A DNA stretch of 64,000 nucleotides from UBA2421 sp002343075 (GTDB lineage: Bacteria > Planctomycetota > Phycisphaerae > Tepidisphaerales > Tepidisphaeraceae): positions 33,627 to 97,626 of the forward strand of contig CALJLN010000037.1 in NCBI GenBank assembly GCA_937982565.1, given 5' to 3'. A model generated the notes under the pieces. That model saw only the letters and a list, made by a program, of their open reading frames with translations, ran no database searches and was not told where the DNA came from. Shown in pieces: positions 1 through 7,648 of the stretch. The translations under genes were made by a program, and so were the position numbers. Position 1 is the first letter of the stretch. Each line of letters opens with the position of its first letter.

Positions 1-1893
1 TTCGTCTCGATTCAGAGCTACAACAGCCGCGAGCTTTGGAACCGCCCAGCCGAGCAGTACGAATATATTGTTGTGGATGAGTTTCATCACGCCGCGGCGG
101 AAAGCTATCGCCGCCTTCTCGATCATGTCAGACCGAAGGTGCTTCTCGGGCTAACGGCCACGCCCGAACGCGCAGATGGACTCGACGTAAGGTCCTTCTT
201 CGGCGGACACATCACCGCTGAAATCCGGCTTGCCGACGCGATCGGCCGAAAGCTACTTGCGCCCTTTCAGTACTTCGGGATCAGTGACTCTGAAGACTTG
301 AGCGGATTGAAATGGTCGCGCGGCGGCTACCGAATTGACGAACTTGATCAGCTCTTCACCGGCAATGACGTGCGCGCCCAGCTCGTGATTGAAAAGACAA
401 GCGAGAAGGTCCTCAGCATTCGCAAGTCTCGTGGCTTGGGCTTTTGCGTTAGCGTCGCACACGCAGAATTCATGGCGCAGCGATTTCGCGACGCTGGCGT
501 CCCGGCCGAAGCATTGTCGTCGCAGTCATCCGATCAGGATCGTCGCTCGGTCCAGAATCGGCTCGTTCAGCGAGAGATCAACTTCATCTTCGTGGTCGAT
601 CTTTACAACGAAGGCGTGGACATACCCGAGGTTGACACGATTCTGCTGCTTCGCCCGACCGAGAGCCTGACAGTTTACCTTCAGCAACTCGGCCGCGGCT
701 TGCGTCTCTGCGACGGTAAGGACTGCCTGACAGTTCTCGACTTCATCGGGCAGGCTCACAAGAGCTACCGTTTCGACGTGCGATTTCGCGCTCTGCTCGA
801 CGATCCGACGCGGAATGTCGCCGACGAACTCGAAGGCGGGTTCGCCCACCTTCCGTCTGGTTGCTCCGTGCAGCTCGAACGGTTAGCGAAGCAATATGTG
901 CTCGACAATATTGGTCGCGCAATACGTCAAAGCCGCAATGTATTGGTGGAGGAGGTGAAGGAGTTGGCGGCGATGCTTGGCAGGCCGCCAATCCTGGCGG
1001 AGTTTCTCGAACACCATCGGTTGGAACTTAATGACATTTATCGCAGGGACATGTGTTGGGCGCGCCTGTGCACGGAAGCCGGAGTTCGACCGGGTTGGCA
1101 GAATCCAGACGAAAATGAGCTGACCAAAGGTCTGCGCCGCATTCAGCACATCAACAGCGCCGCGCAGATCCGGCAACTCGCACTGGCGCTAGGCGGCACT
1201 GGTCCGACCGCGCAGGCAGCCACCGAAAACGAACGGCGTCTTCTCCTGATGTCCCACTTCTCCCTTTGGGGTAAGGGCAAGGCGATGGATTCTTTGGACG
1301 CCTCTATCGAGCGGATTCGGGCGAACCCCGTTCTTGCGGCAGAGTTGCAGGAGGTCTTGGCGCTACGCCTCCAGGACATAGAGTTTGAGCCCCGGTCGCT
1401 TGACTTGCCGTTCGATTGTCCCCTTGAACTGCACGGTGCATACACGCGCATTGAGATCCTCGCCGGCCTTGGCCATTGGACATTTGATCGACAGCCTGAG
1501 ATGCGAGAAGGTGTCATCTATCTGCCCGCGCTCAAGACCGACGCATTCTTGTTCACGTTGCATAAGACCGAACGAGATTATTCGCCGACCACAATGTACG
1601 AGGACTATGCGATCAGCGACTCGCTCATGCACTGGCAATCTCAAAGCACAACTTCGGTGGAGTCGCGTACCGGTCAACGATACATCACGCATCGGCAGGA
1701 CGGTCATACGATCCTGCTGTTTTGCCGCGAGTACCGAAAGTCGAACGCGGGGCTTTCCAGCCCTTTCTTCTTCCTTGGGCCAGCGGACTATGTTAGCCAC
1801 GAAGGCAGCCGCCCAATCAGCATTATGTGGCGCCTTCGCCGTCCGTTGCCAGCGAAGCTGTATCGCCGGATGGCTCGGTTGGCGGTTGGCTAA
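1..1893 (+). CDS. SF2 DEAD/DEAH-box helicase with DUF3427-like C terminus (5' truncated by window edge)
   Basis: The reading frame is open from base 1, so the N terminus lies outside the window. The visible part begins inside the helicase core: a Walker B/motif II sequence DEFHHA (about base 88), motif III LTATPERADG, then a C-terminal RecA-like domain with NEGVDIPEVD (motif V) and QQLGRGLR (motif VI). The last ~150 residues (LPFDCPLELHGAYTRIEILA, later GHWTF and SPTTMYEDYAIS) resemble DUF3427, which in known proteins sits at the C terminus of helicases that often carry an N-terminal PLD-type nuclease domain; whether that domain is present here cannot be seen. An ATP-dependent DNA translocase or helicase role follows from the family. 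A DNA methyltransferase follows in the same direction and an integrase lies downstream, suggesting a mobile defence module. The helicase call is secure; the biological role is inferred. Confidence 0.88.
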   Translation, partial: FVSIQSYNSRELWNRPAEQYEYIVVDEFHHAAAESYRRLLDHVRPKVLLGLTATPERADGLDVRSFFGGHITAEIRLADAIGRKLLAPFQYFGISDSEDLSGLKWSRGGYRIDELDQLFTGNDVRAQLVIEKTSEKVLSIRKSRGLGFCVSVAHAEFMAQRFRDAGVPAEALSSQSSDQDRRSVQNRLVQREINFIFVVDLYNEGVDIPEVDTILLLRPTESLTVYLQQLGRGLRLCDGKDCLTVLDFIGQAHKSYRFDVRFRALLDDPTRNVADELEGGFAHLPSGCSVQLERLAKQYVLDNIGRAIRQSRNVLVEEVKELAAMLGRPPILAEFLEHHRLELNDIYRRDMCWARLCTEAGVRPGWQNPDENELTKGLRRIQHINSAAQIRQLALALGGTGPTAQAATENERRLLLMSHFSLWGKGKAMDSLDASIERIRANPVLAAELQEVLALRLQDIEFEPRSLDLPFDCPLELHGAYTRIEILAGLGHWTFDRQPEMREGVIYLPALKTDAFLFTLHKTERDYSPTTMYEDYAISDSLMHWQSQSTTSVESRTGQRYITHRQDGHTILLFCREYRKSNAGLSSPFFFLGPADYVSHEGSRPISIMWRLRRPLPAKLYRRMARLAVG

Positions 1894-1972
1894 ACATCGA
1901 TCCGCCGTGCCGCCTCTGTAATCAGCCTGATTTCCTTCATCATGCCCAGAACCGCATTGTCGGCGTGAGAAC

Positions 1973-2065
1973 ATGAAAGCAGTCAAGCTGACGTCCTGGA
2001 TTGGACCTCACCAGCAATTGATGGCTGGTGCGGACAAGTGCGGGAAGATATCCTTCTCAGGATGA
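1973..2065 (+). CDS. Possible 30-codon leader ORF overlapping the methyltransferase start
   Basis: A short ATG frame (starts MKAVKLTSWIG) ends in a TGA that overlaps the ATG at 2062 as ATGA, the usual arrangement for translational coupling. An in-frame TGA at 1928-1930 shows it is not the tail of a longer gene. The upstream GTGAGA is only a weak ribosome-binding site and the peptide resembles nothing I recognise. It may be a coupling leader or chance. Confidence 0.22.
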   Translation: MKAVKLTSWIGPHQQLMAGADKCGKISFSG

Positions 2066-3321
2066 CCCGATCCCGAAAGCCGCGAGGCTGGGCGACGACT
2101 CCGGAATCCATGAGCCTGCTCGGCCGCGGAGCAATGGTCCTGGCGCGACGATCAGAACGGCGGCTTGCTGCCGCCGGGGTTAAGAAGAGCATTGAACGGC
2201 TTCGAAACCTGCTTGAGGAAGAACGCGCCTGCAAACTCCGCCAGGGAGATGTGCTGATCGAGTTGATCGATCGGCATCAACTTCGGGCCATTGATATTGC
2301 GCGGCAGACAAGGCAGCGGCCGAACGATCTTTCGCAGATGTATCGCACCTGCCGGATGTTCCCGCCCCGAGTTCGGCGGAAGGATGTTCCCTACAACTGC
2401 TACTTCCTGGCGATGCGGATGGTGCGGAAGTTCAAGGGGCTGCAGCTCAAGCCGCTGGAAGTGCTCGCTGAAATCCGCCGGCTGGGATTTTCGCAGCATC
2501 GAGATGTGACTGCGCACTTTTCCGCCTTGTCCCGGCAGCAGGAGAACGAGCGAGCGGCAAGGCTCGCTGATATCGTCGCGCCGGCTGGGCCGTTCAACCA
2601 TGCGTATCACGCCAGATTTCAGACGCTGCTGAATATCTTCCCGGAAAAGTCGATCAAGGTTCTGCACATTGATCCACCTTATGTCTATCCGAAGCGGCAT
2701 GAAGGGCGATACACCGGGGCGAGCGCGCGCCGGAAGACGTGCGACAACTCCGCCGCCGTTGATGCGATCGCGCTCGTCACTGATCTGCTGCGGGATTGGC
2801 AGCCCAAGCTGCAGCCCGGCGGCGCGGTGCTGCTCTGGCAGCCATCGGGGCCGCTGCCCGGACAGATCGCTGCGGCGATCGATCGATACCGATGGGCGCT
2901 TGAGCGGGTGGTGATCTGGGACAAGGGGCGCGCCCAGGCCGGTGATTTCGGGAGCGCGTATTCGACGCAAACTGAATGGATCTGGGTGCTCAAGCGTCCC
3001 GGGGACCGGCTGCTCAATCACGATGCCAGCCCACGCGGCGACATCCTTCGGTTCGCGCCGGTTAGCACACCAACGCTGGCCGGGGAGCAGGAACACGCTT
3101 TCGAAAAACCAGTTGAGCTCTGCAAGTTCCTGGTCGGCAAGCACAGCCACGAGCGGGAACTGGTCTTTGACGCCTGTGCCTGCACCGGCTCGATGAGCGT
3201 TGCCGCGATCGAGATGAACCGGCAGTGGGTGTACGCCGAGTCCAACCGCATCAACTATGAGCATGGTGCGGCGCGCATCGCCCGTCATCTATATGTAGAT
3301 AAGGGCCGCGCCGCCGGCTGA
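2062..3321 (+). CDS. DNA N4/N6 methyltransferase (DPPY type) with N-terminal HTH
   Basis: A 419-residue protein with two parts. Residues ~1-150 are basic and contain a helix-turn-helix-like stretch (about 75-105) resembling ParB/KorB-type HTH segments. The C-terminal part is an amino-methyltransferase: catalytic motif IV DPPY at residues 204-207 (HIDPPYVYP) and the SAM-binding motif I equivalent FDACACTGS at 369-377. DPPY before motif I is the beta-class order, which methylates the exocyclic amine of adenine or cytosine. The motif I cysteines are unusual, since the usual form is FxGxG. ATG 2062 is chosen because it overlaps the stop of a short upstream ORF; GTG 2038 in the same frame would add 8 residues. 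It could be an orphan methylase or the modification partner of the upstream helicase. Confidence 0.85.
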   Translation: MTRSRKPRGWATTPESMSLLGRGAMVLARRSERRLAAAGVKKSIERLRNLLEEERACKLRQGDVLIELIDRHQLRAIDIARQTRQRPNDLSQMYRTCRMFPPRVRRKDVPYNCYFLAMRMVRKFKGLQLKPLEVLAEIRRLGFSQHRDVTAHFSALSRQQENERAARLADIVAPAGPFNHAYHARFQTLLNIFPEKSIKVLHIDPPYVYPKRHEGRYTGASARRKTCDNSAAVDAIALVTDLLRDWQPKLQPGGAVLLWQPSGPLPGQIAAAIDRYRWALERVVIWDKGRAQAGDFGSAYSTQTEWIWVLKRPGDRLLNHDASPRGDILRFAPVSTPTLAGEQEHAFEKPVELCKFLVGKHSHERELVFDACACTGSMSVAAIEMNRQWVYAESNRINYEHGAARIARHLYVDKGRAAG

Positions 3322-3339
3322 TACGGCTGGCGCATTTCT

Positions 3340-3424
3340 CTTTTCAGGCACGGTCAGATACCGGCGCATCCGCCCGCCACGGCTCCCTCGCCAGAACGCA
3401 GCGAACACTTTTCAGGCACGGTCA
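3340..3424. repeat. 17-bp direct repeat pair in a gene-free stretch
   Basis: The 17-mer cttttcaggcacggtca occurs exactly at 3340-3356 and 3408-3424, 68 bp start to start, in the ~300-bp gap between the methyltransferase and the HTH gene. Short spaced direct repeats near an integrase could be accessory protein (arm-type) sites, but this is inference. The gap also holds a tRNA T-arm-like stretch at about 3467-3490. I see no gene or clear terminator in it. Confidence 0.6.
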
Positions 3425-3622
3425 ACCGCACCATCGGCGCGGCTGAGGCGTAAATCCCGCTGAAAATCTGGGTTCGATTCCTTCCAACGCCCAGAAAATA
3501 CAAATGAATCTGGTGCGCCAAAGTGTGCTAGCAAACTTTCTTTCGTTCTTCGAATTTTCTTGATTGCGCAAAATGAAGGTGCTGAGCAAAACGCTATGTT
3601 GGCTCGTCATAGAGGTGATTTG

Positions 3623-3907
3623 ATGAACGGCGAGCAAGCGGTGCTATCAAGTGACAATAGTAAATGCAATCAACTACCAGATACGTGGCCCGCACGACCC
3701 GGTCAGTTCCCCGAGCTGATGCGTCCGATCGAAGCTGCCCAGTATCTCCGGCTGGATGAGCTGGAAAACCACAGCCCTCGTTCGGCAATGCGAACGCTGC
3801 GGTACTGGCGCGACCGGGGTGACCTGAAGGCGACGAAGTACGCAAAGCACGTCTGGTACCGCAAGTCGGAACTGGACCGGTTTCTGGCCGTTAAGACCGA
3901 AACCTGA
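3623..3907 (+). CDS. Excisionase-like helix-turn-helix protein
   Basis: A 94-residue protein whose C-terminal two thirds match the small winged-HTH (AlpA/Xis, 'helix-turn-helix domain 17') pattern: RPIEAAQYLRLDE, then MRTLRYWRDRGDLKATKY, then WYRKSELDRFL. Such proteins bind DNA as excision or recombination-directionality factors or as regulators on integrated elements. ATG 3623 is preferred because GAGGTG lies five bases upstream; an in-frame TTG at 3560 would add 21 residues without a comparable ribosome-binding site. It stands two genes upstream of the integrase on the same strand, a common place for an excisionase. The exact role is inferred from fold and position. Confidence 0.75.
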   Translation: MNGEQAVLSSDNSKCNQLPDTWPARPGQFPELMRPIEAAQYLRLDELENHSPRSAMRTLRYWRDRGDLKATKYAKHVWYRKSELDRFLAVKTET

Positions 3908-3995
3908 TCGCTTCTTTAACAGCAGAGTATCAGTCCCGTCGGGGTGTTCCCTGCGGGCGATGGTTCCGTATTGACTTCATCGAAAGGAGAAAGTC

Positions 3996-4241
3996 ATGAA
4001 AATCAGAATTGAGCGCGGTGTTCCGTCTGAACTCACCAAGTACGAGTCGTTCGCGATGATGGAGGACGGAGAGGACGACGAGCGTCGCTGCCAGGCTTGT
4101 GACAGGTACAACCCACTGGTCGCACAACTCCGCATTGAGTGGCCGACGCACCCGGAAGACACGCACACCCAGATTTTCCGGGTATGCGTGGATTGCATCG
4201 TGCGGCTGGCAGTCGAAGCACGCCGCTGCGTGCCCGAATGA
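3996..4241 (+). CDS. Small protein with two CxxC motifs, unknown function
   Basis: An 81-residue acidic protein preceded by a good ribosome-binding site (AAAGGAGA, ~3981-3988). It has two CxxC pairs, CQAC near residue 33 and CVDC near residue 66, that could together bind one zinc ion. The first half is rich in Glu/Asp (MMEDGEDDERR). I do not recognise a family. It lies between the HTH gene and the integrase, whose TTG-initiated long frame would begin directly at its stop codon, so it is probably cargo or a regulator of the integrated element. Confidence 0.6.
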   Translation: MKIRIERGVPSELTKYESFAMMEDGEDDERRCQACDRYNPLVAQLRIEWPTHPEDTHTQIFRVCVDCIVRLAVEARRCVPE

Positions 4242-4358
4242 TTGATCCGGCATAGCTCCTCCTTCCGGCTCGCCGACGACGTACAATCCGATCGAATCGG
4301 TCAGTCGTCACAGGGTGAGCTTCGGCCCCGGCACGGGGCAGGAAAGAAGAAGATCACC

Positions 4359-5660
4359 ATGGCGACGACGAAAGTAGGCATTTATCGCAGCTACCGCGGA
4401 CCGGTTACGCTCGACGACACCGGCCAGCCGCTGCCTGAATCGGAATGGCCGCGCAAGCGGCTCTCCAGTTGGGTGGTGCGCTGGTTCGGTGAAGACGGGA
4501 ACCGGTATTCCAAGAGCTTCGAAAACAGAAAGGAGGCCGAGAAGTTCGCAGAGACCAAGCAGAGTGAGGTTCGGCAGGGCAACGGCGATCCGCCGCGCCG
4601 CTGTTCGCTGCGGGAGTTTTTCACCGAGCACCGTCAGCTCTCGAAGGGTTCCGTGTCACGAGGCACACTGCTCATGCACGCCGGGGTGATGAAGCAGCTC
4701 GCCGCCCAGATCGGCTGTGAGCGAGACCTGCGGTCAATCGCCCCGCGCACCATCGAAAGCTTCCGGGCGCGGCGAACGGAAGCCGGGCTGTCGGCGTGGA
4801 CCGTCAACAAGGAAGTGAAGCAGCTCAAGACGCTGTTCAACCTGGCGATCCGACGGGGCCACCTCCGCGCCGGGAAGAACCCGTGTGTAGGTGTGACCCT
4901 GTTGCGGACCGCAGAGAAGCGCCCGGCGTACATGTCGCCGGAGCAGTTCGAGCAGGTCTACGCCAACGCCGGCAGCCTGCTGGCGCGGGCGGAACTGGTG
5001 CTGATTTACACCACGGGGCTTCGCCGGCAGGAAGCCCCGAACCTCACCTGGGACGACATCGATTTTGATCGAGCGGTCGTTCACGTGGCCCGGCACGATC
5101 GCGCCGGCTACGTACAGGCATGGACGCCAAAGGACCACGAACGCCGCGAGCTTCCGTTACCGAAGCAAGCGACGGAACTGATCCGGCAGGTGAAGGCGGT
5201 GGCGCCGCCCGGTTGTCCCTACGTGTTCATGGACGCCGGTCGGTGGGCTTACTACCGGGATCAGGTGGATCGAAATCTGTGGAAGGATCATCGTCACGTG
5301 ATCAACAATTCGCTGCGCAAGTTCAAGACGGTCTGCAAGCGCGCCGGGGTCGGGAAGTTCACGCTCCACGACCTGCGTCGCTCGTGCATCACCAACTGGG
5401 CGCGCCAGGGATTGCCGATCCACGTGACGCAGAAACTCGCCGGCCACGCCGACATCAATACCACGCAGACGTTTTGTCTGTCGGTGCAGGATGACGACCT
5501 GAACGTGGCGCGGCGCGCTCAACAGAGGATCGTCAAAGGGTTGAGTGACGTGGTTACGACTGACCAAAAACTGACCAACTCGACCCCAAACCGGTGTTTT
5601 CCGAGGAGGAAGGAGTTTGAGGACGGAACGCAACTCCCGTCAGAGAAAGCAGTTGCTTGA
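4359..5660 (+). CDS. Tyrosine recombinase/phage-type integrase, nucleophile tyrosine missing
   Basis: A 433-residue site-specific recombinase with an N-terminal SAM-like core-binding region (~95-190) and a C-terminal catalytic domain. Visible catalytic residues are Arg222 (TTGLRRQE), His337 and Arg340 (HDLRRS), and His363 (LAGHADINTT). The nucleophile tyrosine normally lies 9-10 residues after this histidine, but here those positions are Phe372 and Cys373 (TTQTFCLSV). Cys373 is encoded by TGT, one transition from TAT. Unless this is a sequencing error the enzyme should not cleave DNA. ATG 4359 has a purine-rich ribosome-binding stretch (AGGAAAGAAGAAG); a TTG at 4242 would add 39 residues of unlikely sequence. 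The gene ends 2 bp before the 3' end of tRNA-Arg, a classic arrangement for integration into a tRNA. Confidence 0.9.
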   Translation: MATTKVGIYRSYRGPVTLDDTGQPLPESEWPRKRLSSWVVRWFGEDGNRYSKSFENRKEAEKFAETKQSEVRQGNGDPPRRCSLREFFTEHRQLSKGSVSRGTLLMHAGVMKQLAAQIGCERDLRSIAPRTIESFRARRTEAGLSAWTVNKEVKQLKTLFNLAIRRGHLRAGKNPCVGVTLLRTAEKRPAYMSPEQFEQVYANAGSLLARAELVLIYTTGLRRQEAPNLTWDDIDFDRAVVHVARHDRAGYVQAWTPKDHERRELPLPKQATELIRQVKAVAPPGCPYVFMDAGRWAYYRDQVDRNLWKDHRHVINNSLRKFKTVCKRAGVGKFTLHDLRRSCITNWARQGLPIHVTQKLAGHADINTTQTFCLSVQDDDLNVARRAQQRIVKGLSDVVTTDQKLTNSTPNRCFPRRKEFEDGTQLPSEKAVA

Positions 5661-5662
5661 AC

Positions 5663-5735
<73 letters not shown>

Positions 5736-5806
5736 CTCGAAAATACGGTTTTAGCGATCGAAGCCGGGAAAGTCTATCTTGGGGAGCGTTCTCTTAGATG
5801 GGGGGT

Positions 5807-5836
5807 TTGACAGAACTGCGGTGTCGGCAGTAAATT
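5807..5836 (+). promoter_or_regulatory. Sigma-70-type promoter for the TPR/alpha-CTD gene
   Basis: A perfect -35 TTGACA (5807-5812) is followed after 18 bp by TAAATT (5831-5836), a 4/6 match to the -10 consensus. Transcription would start near 5843, giving a ~65-nt leader before ATG 5908. This promoter lying inside the longer TTG-initiated frame supports the internal ATG as the true start. Confidence 0.6.
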
Positions 5837-5907
5837 ACCCGATTCGCGCAGGTGAGCGGCGGGTTGTCGTTGGCCTGTTTGCTTCCGTGGTTCTACCGCA
5901 AACATTT

Positions 5908-6813
5908 ATGAATCAAGAACTTGCAGGCACATCGATTAATGAAAAGGCCGCCGAGGAGTTTTATCGTCGGGGGATTGACGCCGAGAAAGAGAGCAACAAC
6001 GAGAAGGCGCTTGATTTCTTTGAGCGCGCGTTGAATGAGAACCCTGACCACGAGAAGGCGGCGTTTCGGCTGGCGGTGTTGTACGACCGCCGGGCGGAAG
6101 ATGCGAAGGCGATTGAGCTTTATGAGCGAATCTGCACCAGCGCGCCGGTTCACATCAATGCCCTGATGAACCTCGCGGTGCTTTACGAGGACAACAGTCA
6201 CTACGACGAGGCAAAGCGCTGCCTGGATGCGGTCTTGCTTACCGATCCAAACCATGAGCGAGCGCGGCTTTACCTCAAAGATGTCGAATCGGCTCGTTCG
6301 ATGTACTACGACGAGGACGGCGATTTCCACGGCGACCGTCGTGATGCGATGCTCAACGTGCCCATCAGCGATTTTGAGCTATCAGTCCGCAGCCGCAATT
6401 GCTTGAAGAAGATGAACATTCGCTCGCTTGGCGATCTGCTCCGGACGAGCGAGCCGGAATTGCTGAGCTATAAGAATTTTGGCGAAACGAGCCTCAACGA
6501 AATCAAGAGTCTGCTGGCCGCCAAGGGCCTTCGACTGGGCCAGGCTGCTGAAGAGGCCAAGGCTCCGGTGCGGCGTGCGCCGGTGATTTCCGGCGACATC
6601 GCTCCGGAGATTGTGAACAAGTCGATCGCCGATATGGAGCTGAGTGTGCGAGCCCGCAAGGCATTGCAGCGGTTGAACATTGTTACCGTTGGCGAGCTTG
6701 CTGCCCGCACGGAAGATGAATTGCTCGGTTGTAAGAATTTCGGGCAGACTAGCTTGCACGAGATCAAGCAGATTCTCGCGACATACAACCTCACGCTGCG
6801 CAAGCTCGACTAA
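5908..6813 (+). CDS. TPR protein with two RNA polymerase alpha-CTD-like modules
   Basis: A 301-residue protein. Residues ~8-130 are TPR repeats (GIDAEKESNNEKALDFFERA, then AFRLAVLYDRRAEDAKAIEL). Two copies of the helix-hairpin-helix module of the RNA polymerase alpha C-terminal domain follow: ~151-211 (SDFELSVRSRNCLKKMNIRS, then YKNFGETSLNEIKSLL) and ~238-301 (ADMELSVRARKALQRLNIVT, then CKNFGQTSLHEIKQIL). In RNA polymerase this domain contacts UP-element DNA and activators; free-standing double copies suggest DNA binding or regulation of transcription, which is inference. There is no ribosome-binding site before ATG 5908, but the promoter at 5807-5836 fits that start. A strong terminator follows, so the gene is probably monocistronic. 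Confidence 0.88.
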   Translation: MNQELAGTSINEKAAEEFYRRGIDAEKESNNEKALDFFERALNENPDHEKAAFRLAVLYDRRAEDAKAIELYERICTSAPVHINALMNLAVLYEDNSHYDEAKRCLDAVLLTDPNHERARLYLKDVESARSMYYDEDGDFHGDRRDAMLNVPISDFELSVRSRNCLKKMNIRSLGDLLRTSEPELLSYKNFGETSLNEIKSLLAAKGLRLGQAAEEAKAPVRRAPVISGDIAPEIVNKSIADMELSVRARKALQRLNIVTVGELAARTEDELLGCKNFGQTSLHEIKQILATYNLTLRKLD

Positions 6814-6841
6814 GCTGGCAATGAAGTCTAAATCGTGGAGC

Positions 6842-6873
6842 GGCCGGAGCAGAGAACTGCTCCGGCCTTTCTC
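6842..6873 (+). terminator. Rho-independent terminator
   Basis: A perfect 11-bp stem, GGCCGGAGCAG (6842-6852) with CTGCTCCGGCC (6857-6867), a 4-nt AGAA loop, and a TTTCTCTT tail. It lies 28 bp after the TPR/alpha-CTD gene and just beyond the convergent pxpA stop, so it can serve the plus-strand gene and, less well, the minus strand. Confidence 0.9.
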
Positions 6874-6883
6874 TTGGTTGCAC

Positions 6884-7639
6884 TCAAAAACGCGGGCGGG
6901 CGACTGCGAGGAGGGCGAACTTAGACTCGTTCAGTCGCTGGCGAATGGTCTTCGCCATTTCAACCGCCGATGGGCTGTCGCCATGCAGGCAGATCGTCTC
7001 CGCGGGAAGGTGTAGCTGTGTACCGTCGATGGCTTCGATGGTGCCGGTTTCGATGAGTTGGATGATCCTTTGCGCAGCGTGCGATGGATCTGTAATCACT
7101 GCGTTGGGTGCCGTCCGCGGCATCAGCGTGCCATCGTGCAGATAGTTCCGATCGGCGAACACTTCCGCTGCGGTGTGAAGCCCCAATTCGGCGGCGACCC
7201 GGATCGCTTCGCTGCCTGCGAGGCCAAAAACGACCAGAGATGGATCGACCGCGCACACCGCCTCTGCAATTGCGCAGGCGGTAGGGCGGTGAGCCGCGGC
7301 GCGGTTGTAAAGCGCGCCGTGCGGCTTGACGTGCGAAACGAATGTTCCGAGTAAGTTGCAGATGCGTTTAAGTCGTTCAATTTGTTCGATCACGATTTGC
7401 CGCACCTCGGCGGGAGCCAGATCGATCTCAACTCGGCCGAAGTTCTGGCGATCGCAATAGCTCGGGTGTGCGCCGATGGATACGCCATACCTGATCGCGA
7501 GGCTCACCGCGTTGTGCATCGTCGCGTCGTCACCCGCATGACCACCGCACGCGATGTTGGCGCTGCTGATCAGGGGCATGATCTGCTCATCCACCCCCTC
7601 GATTTCGCCCATGTCGCAGTTGAGGTCGATCTCTTTCAT
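6884..7639 (-). CDS. pxpA: 5-oxoprolinase subunit A (LamB/YcsF family)
   Basis: A 251-residue LamB/YcsF-family protein with the hallmark start DLNCDMGE, SANIACGGHAGD, GAHPSYCDR and VKPHGALYN segments. PxpA acts with PxpB and PxpC in the ATP-dependent opening of 5-oxoproline (pyroglutamate) to glutamate in the cytosol, removing a spontaneous glutamine/glutamate breakdown product. Length is normal for the family. It is the last gene of a pxpB-pxpC-pxpA operon, 9 bp after the pxpC stop, and its own stop lies close to the strong hairpin at 6842-6873. The assignment is firm because all three subunits are adjacent. Confidence 0.96.
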   Translation of the reverse strand: MKEIDLNCDMGEIEGVDEQIMPLISSANIACGGHAGDDATMHNAVSLAIRYGVSIGAHPSYCDRQNFGRVEIDLAPAEVRQIVIEQIERLKRICNLLGTFVSHVKPHGALYNRAAAHRPTACAIAEAVCAVDPSLVVFGLAGSEAIRVAAELGLHTAAEVFADRNYLHDGTLMPRTAPNAVITDPSHAAQRIIQLIETGTIEAIDGTQLHLPAETICLHGDSPSAVEMAKTIRQRLNESKFALLAVARPRF

Positions 7640-7648
7640 CGTCGTCTC

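Noticed and set aside
3440..3495. tRNA-like T-arm (GGTTCGATTCC) and a GGCGT/ACGCC pairing
   Set aside because: The T stem has two mismatches and no matching acceptor, D or anticodon arms are found upstream. At most it is a decayed tRNA or att fragment.
4242..4358. N-terminal extension of the integrase from TTG 4242
   Set aside because: It starts right at the preceding stop, has no ribosome-binding site and encodes unlikely sequence; ATG 4359 is better.
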